Source: Lenisia limosa
Taxonomy: Eukaryota; Breviatea
DNA length: 22,376 nt
Reading direction: 5' to 3'
Assembly: GCA_001655205.1 (NCBI GenBank)
Contig: LPNZ01011290.1
Span: forward strand, 1 to 22,376
Part shown: in pieces, positions 18,901 through 22,376 of the stretch
Layout of the letters: each line of letters opens with the position of its first letter
Numbering within the stretch: position 1 is the first letter of the stretch
Program-made: the position numbers and the translations under genes
The notes under the pieces: generated by a model
Told to the model about the DNA's origin: nothing
What the model saw: only the letters and a program-made list of their open reading frames with translations
Databases searched by the model: none

Positions 18901-20549
18901 TCTTTTGGGACCATAGGGAAGCCTTACTTCTACCCCCCCCCCCCTNNNNNNNNNNNNNNNNNNNNNNNNNNNNNNNNNNNNNNNNNNNNNNNNNNNNNNN
19001 NNNNNNNNNNNNNNNNNNNNNNNTACGCCACTATTCTTCACCGAATTGTCCTTCGTTTTACCCCCTCCCCATACCAGGACGGAAAAGTGCGTCAGAAGTC
19101 TCCAGTGTGGTCTGAGGGACTCTCTGAAGGATCTTCGTGGGTACAATGTTCTGAGGTTCAAGATAAGTCGTTGGGAGACACGCGTCCTCCCGGGGGGCAG
19201 GGGGCTGATGGTGAACATATGGCATATATTAAAAGGGCAAGGGGCTGATGGCGTGATTGAAGTGTATTGGGCTGATGGCGTGATTGAAGTGTATTGGGCT
19301 GATGGCGTGATTGAAGTGTTTGGGCTGAGGGTATCATATAGTATACTATACTAAAATAAGGGCAAGGGGCTTGAATGCAGTGACCGGTATAAGTCTCGAC
19401 CGATTTGCTATGTGATTTCCCAGGGAAAGTCGGTTATATCCCGGTCACTGTATAATTGTACATACATTATCAACACTCACCACAACAGTAGCGTAGGATG
19501 GTACCTGCATTGGTCGAGCAAGGACTGCAAAAGGTTAGATGACAATTTGGGCTTCACTTCGGTTCGAAAAAAGACTGAATTTTCTCGATAAATTCACGAA
19601 ATTATCGATATTTTATCGGAATTTTTCGAACCGAAGTGAAGCCCTAATGACAATGCAGAGAGTCCAAACCTCACTTCGGTCCGAAAAAGACCGCTAAATC
19701 GGCGAAAGTTTTCTAGGGCTTCACTTCGGTCAGAAAAAGTCAGGGTAAAATATTGATGATTTTCGGTTTATCGAGAAATTCTGTCTTTTTTTAAAACCGA
19801 AGTTAAGCCCTAGTCCGAACAAAGAAGAGATACTGAAATGTGTGAACAAGGTCATTAATCATATGATACTAAATACTGCATTTTATGTGTCTTATGTAAT
19901 TGTGCCTATCATGTTTAGCATCATTAAATTCGCACCAATAAACACATAAAACGCCCATAAACAGTGAAACATAACATGCCCAACAACTTGGGCTTCACTT
20001 TGGTTCGAAAAAGACCAGAAAAGTATCGAGAGCTTTCGGGGATTTATCGAAAAATTCAGGCTTTTTTCAAACCGAAGTGAAGCCATATTAACAACACAAC
20101 CTACATGAGTTGATAGCTACGGCGGCAGCACCTTTGGAGTGGTAATGGTCGTAGAGTACCTCAGCTGCGCATGCAGAGAAGCCCTGGAGAGTGAGAGAGA
20201 ACGCGAATTTACCCCCCAAGATAAATCCCATTAGATATCAGTGTGCCAAACATTTTAGTTTTAGTTTTATAAAGCGGGCGAGGGGGAGAATGAAAAACCG
20301 CAAAATACAAAGAAACTGATTAAAGATAGAAAATACGAACACAGTCGGTATAATATCTCATCTCCCCTGAAAAAGAAATGCCACACAAAACATCCTTCAG
20401 AAAGAAATACCACAAACCTCCTTCAGATAGCTGATGATCGAACATTTTTGAAGGAAGGGAGCAGCAATGGGAGTACTCCTTCGGATTTCAGGAATGTCAT
20501 TTTCTGTAAATCCTTCCTTTTTAAGGAAAGTCAGGACAGTGTCCACCAT
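15947..20549 (-). CDS. Unknown 15-exon gene with a long Glu/Lys-rich exon
   Basis: I do not recognise this protein. Exons: 20549-20418 (ATG 20549-20547, MVDTVLTFLKKEGFTENDIP), 20183-20105, 19524-19481, 19204-19075, 18767-18699, 18586-18477, 18283-17776, 17670-17636, 17280-17244, 17208-17195, 16988-16949, 16769-16678, 16550-16470, 16293-16202 and 15998-15947 (stop TAA 15949-15947). All 14 junctions agree in phase; total 1515 nt, about 504 residues. The N-terminal part looks helical (CAAEVLYDHYHSKGAAAVAI), then a Pro-rich linker. Residues 189-357 come from one exon dominated by Glu and Lys, with an Asp/Ser patch (ESSDDDLPRRR) and a basic patch (KPKKIYKKR), likely a disordered or coiled region. 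The C-terminal part looks folded (REAFWFEYRKKIVPTLDVLM, PPAIYLETFSFGLHLRNG, TSSLLVGHSFIIAGAML). The final exon is the weakest; use of its internal donor gtgggt would lengthen the gene. Introns hold many MITEs and one gap (18946-19023), with no missing exon by phase. Confidence 0.72.
17085..17170 (+). repeat. Dispersed repeat E copy
   Basis: Shares GTGGCCGAAGCCGTCCACAC and CATCACGCTTATAAGAGATA with the other copies. The left end is diverged. Intronic in the 15-exon gene. Confidence 0.55.
17464..17573. repeat. 110-bp inverted-repeat element F
   Basis: Starts GTACTACAAGTACTTCCCT. The reverse complement of its right end is GTACTACATATGCTTCCCT (about 16 of 19 match). The interior is a GC-rich array of GGACCGG/CTGGACC motifs, unlike the AT-rich intron around it. 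Confidence 0.55.
17776..18283 (-). CDS. Glu/Lys-rich 508-nt exon of the unknown gene
   Basis: By far the largest exon seen here. It opens after the acceptor gctttag with GQAVTCYFSVEPETKELEK and closes at donor gtcggt after EKTKQRE. The coding strand is almost all GAA, GAG, AAG and AAA codons. The opposite strand therefore shows long Ser/Phe-rich frames, which I read as shadows. Slippage-prone GAAGAGAAG repeats suggest growth by replication slippage. Confidence 0.72.
18388..18460. mobile_element. MITE family D copy, older
   Basis: TAAGGCTTCCCTACGATCC at left and AGAAGCCCTA at right, 73 bp. No clean flanking duplication. It lies in the intron after exon 18586-18477. Confidence 0.5.
18862..18926. 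mobile_element. MITE family D copy, 65 bp with perfect 8-bp target duplication
   Basis: TAGGGCTTCCCTACGGTCC at left with its inverted partner GGACCATAGGGAAGCCTTA at right. Flanked by CTTCTACC at 18854-18861 and 18927-18934. The 8-bp duplication and TAGGG start fit the hAT superfamily. Confidence 0.85.
19242..19321. repeat. 27-bp minisatellite, three copies, in the intron before exon 19204-19075
   Basis: Three tandem copies of a 27-bp unit beginning GGGCTGATGGCGTGATTG at 19242, 19269 and 19296, then a partial copy. On the - strand each unit contains gccatcag followed by ccc, resembling the true acceptor (caccatcag, then ccccct) at 19205. Confidence 0.9.
19376..19452. mobile_element. MITE family B copy
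   Basis: CAGTGACCGGTATAAGTCTC at left and ATATCCCGGTCACTG at right, with the shared interior TGCTATGTGATTTCCC. TA follows on the right; TG precedes on the left. Confidence 0.75.
19547..19646. mobile_element. MITE family A copy, 100 bp with perfect 8-bp target duplication
   Basis: TTGGGCTTCACTTCGGTTCG to CGAACCGAAGTGAAGCCCTA. Flanked by ATGACAAT at 19539-19546 and again at 19647-19654. Confidence 0.92.
19672..19812. mobile_element. MITE family A copy abutting a half copy
   Basis: A full copy at 19714-19812 (TAGGGCTTCACTTCGGTC ... AGCCCTA) sits directly against the left half of another copy at 19672-19713 (CCTCACTTCGGTCCG ... GAAAGTTTTC). This suggests insertion into an older copy followed by loss of its right half. 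Confidence 0.7.
19988..20087. mobile_element. MITE family A copy, 100 bp
   Basis: TTGGGCTTCACTTTGGTTCG to AAACCGAAGTGAAGCCATA. Flanks CCAACAAC and TTAACAAC share 6 of 8 bases, an eroded target duplication. Third copy in the intron 19525-20104. Confidence 0.85.
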
Positions 20550-20830
20550 GTTGCGGAGAACAAGATGTTTGGGTGAAATGTGCTGCCTTTTCCTTCAGCT
20601 GCGTGAGTTACGTTGATTCAGACTTAACTTGCTTAATAATGACAAATGTACACCGAAAGGTCGGGAAATTCCGGCAAACAACAATAAGAGAAACGCCGGC
20701 TTCCGTAACTGTACTTTATAGTTTTTGGTGAAATTCAAGATATTCTGAAAATCCTCTCTGCTGCCTCTCACACCCATCAGATTGTTGCTTTAAAGTAGAT
20801 TTCACGGGAAGAATTGCGTAAACGAACATA
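20550..20830. promoter_or_regulatory. Spacer between divergent genes
   Basis: About 280 bp between the start codon of the - strand 15-exon gene and the presumed leader exon of the + strand gene. It should hold both promoters. On the - strand an acceptor-like cgcag lies at 20601-20605, so the - strand leader may be spliced. No clear core promoter motif is visible. Confidence 0.35.
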
Positions 20831-22376
20831 AACATGTAAAACTCCCTCAGCGCCCACAACTCCCGTCCTTCTCCGCACTTCGCTTCACATTGGTGAGTCT
20901 AGCAACCTGTGCAAAATATCAGTCAAAGTGGACCCCAGTTATCTCTAATGGCTTTCATTGGGTTGTGTTTTTATTGCCTCTTTTATTGTTTCTTCCAAAA
21001 TTATCTTATGTTATGGAGTTTCTTCTCTTCTGTTCTGGACAAAATTGATAAGCTGTATCTGTCAAGAGATGTTGTTCATCCCAATATGATTATTGCGCCT
21101 CCTATGGAAAGTGTTCTTGAAGTAAACATGTGTTATTATGCTGTTATATGGCAGATAGAAGTCAATATCCAATATAATCTTAAGTGAACAGCTTCGTCCA
21201 AATACCCTTTTTGTATTTGATTTTGAAAAGCATTAGGAAGTTGGGCGAGTGATATGCTTCAATGACACTAATTGCAACCCCATCTCATTTTCTGGTTGAA
21301 CACGATCATCATCATTATCTCAGCTGTTTTGGTAGAACAAGATCTTCTTCATTATTGCAGGTTAAGACTGTAGGCATTCGCTTGACTCTTTGGACTGTCT
21401 GAGTAGGACATCAGTGGCAAACTTCATCCAAAATGGTACTTGCTGAGTACCGACCGCGGGCCAGTACGGCGCGGCCAAGCCTTGAAAACACCAACTCGTA
21501 GGCGGCTGGCTCTGTTGAAGGCCTTTTTGGGCACTGTTTCAGTTTATTGAGAAATGGATGGCTGCGGTCAGATACTCCTTGTTTTACAACTCATTTCCAC
21601 CTATGACTACAACTTTATTGAAAAATAATGACAGCATGCGAAGTAGGGCTTCACTTCGGTTCAAAAAAAAGACTAAATTTCTCGAGAAATCCTCGAAAGC
21701 TATCTTTACCGGAAATTTTTTGAACTGAAGTGATGTTCTCTTTTATTCTCTAACGTGGGGCTGCGCAGTTTAACCCTCAAGATGGGCCTCCATTTCGACC
21801 GCATCGAGGACTCCACGCTCCGCAAGGCGGCCGCGTGAGTTCAGAGAACTGCCCCCTGGTGGGACTTTATAAATTGGGGGGAAATATAGAGAATGTGGAT
21901 GGGGGGCGGGGGAGGTAAGAAAACAAATAATGGGGAGGGATCCCACTGTACCTTCGAATTCTTGAATCTAAAATAATTATGAACAAGGAACATGATTTCC
22001 TTGTCATCGCAAAGCTCTTATTGCGTAAAATAAGAATAGTATGATGTTAAAGCCGGGACAAAATTGTCCTGATTGCCCTAGTTTCCACAAAGACACCGCG
22101 TGCCAAATCTGCACGAATCTCAAGGGCATCAGAGCAGGTTTGGGTTCTGCTGTTACAGTGTTTGTTTCATTGATGAGTTTTAACTAGGGCTTCACTTCGG
22201 TTCGAAAAAGACCGATAAAATATCGATAGTATTCGAGGATTTATCGAGAAATTCAGTCTTTTTTTGAACCAAAGTGAAGCCCCAGTTTTAACTCTGTTCA
22301 TTCTCTAGAGAACGTTTATGTCATATTATGTTTATGTTTCCTCAAATTCATTATTTTGTCAATCCCTAATTGCCTT
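20831..22376 (+). CDS. 5' portion of an unknown gene with a CxxC motif (runs off the window)
   Basis: I do not recognise this protein. A probable non-coding first exon, start unclear, ends at 20892 before donor gtgagt. The first coding exon is 21769-21834 (acceptor ctgcgcag), with ATG at 21782-21784: MGLHFDRIEDSTLRKAA, donor gtgagt. The second is 22082-22137 (acceptor gccctag, donor gtttgg): FHKDTACQICTNLKGIRA. The two join in phase (2+1). The CQIC motif could be half of a zinc-binding site, whose partner cysteines would be in later exons. Resemblance to zinc-ribbon proteins such as RecR or CTU1 is slight and I do not claim it. GC-rich third positions mark the first coding exon clearly against its AT-rich flanks. 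The leader intron and the following intron each contain a MITE A copy. Confidence 0.5.
21644..21733. mobile_element. MITE family A copy near an acceptor
   Basis: TAGGGCTTCACTTCGGTTC left end. The right end stops at TGAACTGAAGTGATG. It ends about 35 bp before the acceptor of the first coding exon of the + strand gene. Confidence 0.75.
22185..22284. mobile_element. MITE family A copy, 100 bp with perfect 8-bp target duplication
   Basis: TAGGGCTTCACTTCGGTTCG to GAACCAAAGTGAAGCCCCA. Flanked by GTTTTAAC at 22177-22184 and 22285-22292. Confidence 0.93.

Noticed and set aside
19046-19230. + strand open frame with convincing codons (TEKCVRSLQCGLRDSLKDLR)
   Set aside because: The - strand reading of the same bases has an acceptor at 19205, a gtatgg donor at 19074, and joins both neighbours in phase. 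I treat the + reading as its shadow.

Overview
This is an intron-rich eukaryotic nuclear window, probably from a protist. Coding sequence is split into many short exons (about 11 to 190 nt, one of about 508 nt) with GT-AG introns. Introns and spacers are AT-rich and packed with short inverted-repeat elements. There are ten runs of N, mostly next to homopolymers, so this is a draft scaffold. I could not fix the lineage. Only one gene has a family I recognise with confidence. The other gene models were built by hand from splice signals, reading-frame continuity and exon phase, so they are hypothetical.

Layout: (1) 139-1399, + strand, the 3' end of an unknown gene. (2) 5120-1502, - strand, a multi-exon gene with a basic/disordered N-terminal half and a very acidic C terminus. 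(3) 6669-5862, - strand, a small gene whose 3' end is uncertain. (4) 7049-12597, + strand, a complete 14-exon dynamin-superfamily GTPase of the EHD/sarcalumenin-like type with a C-terminal two-helix membrane anchor. (5) 15672-12749, - strand, a gene of about 200 codons with a hydrophobic C-terminal segment. (6) 20549-15947, - strand, a 15-exon gene of about 504 codons with a central Glu/Lys-rich exon. (7) about 20830 to beyond the window end, + strand, the start of a gene whose second coding exon carries a CxxC motif.

Genes 3 and 4 diverge from a compact spacer, as do 6 and 7. Genes 1/2 and 4/5 converge, with 102 and 151 bp between stop codons. I see no functional link among the neighbours.

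The repeats are informative. One MITE family of about 100 bp (TAGGGCTTC... ends, 8-bp target duplications at two copies, so hAT-like) has about a dozen copies here. A related 65-bp element also has a perfect 8-bp duplication. A second family has CAGTGACC ends flanked by TA. One copy of that family contains an inserted member of a third family. Several tandem duplications lie exactly at splice sites and create decoy donors or acceptors.
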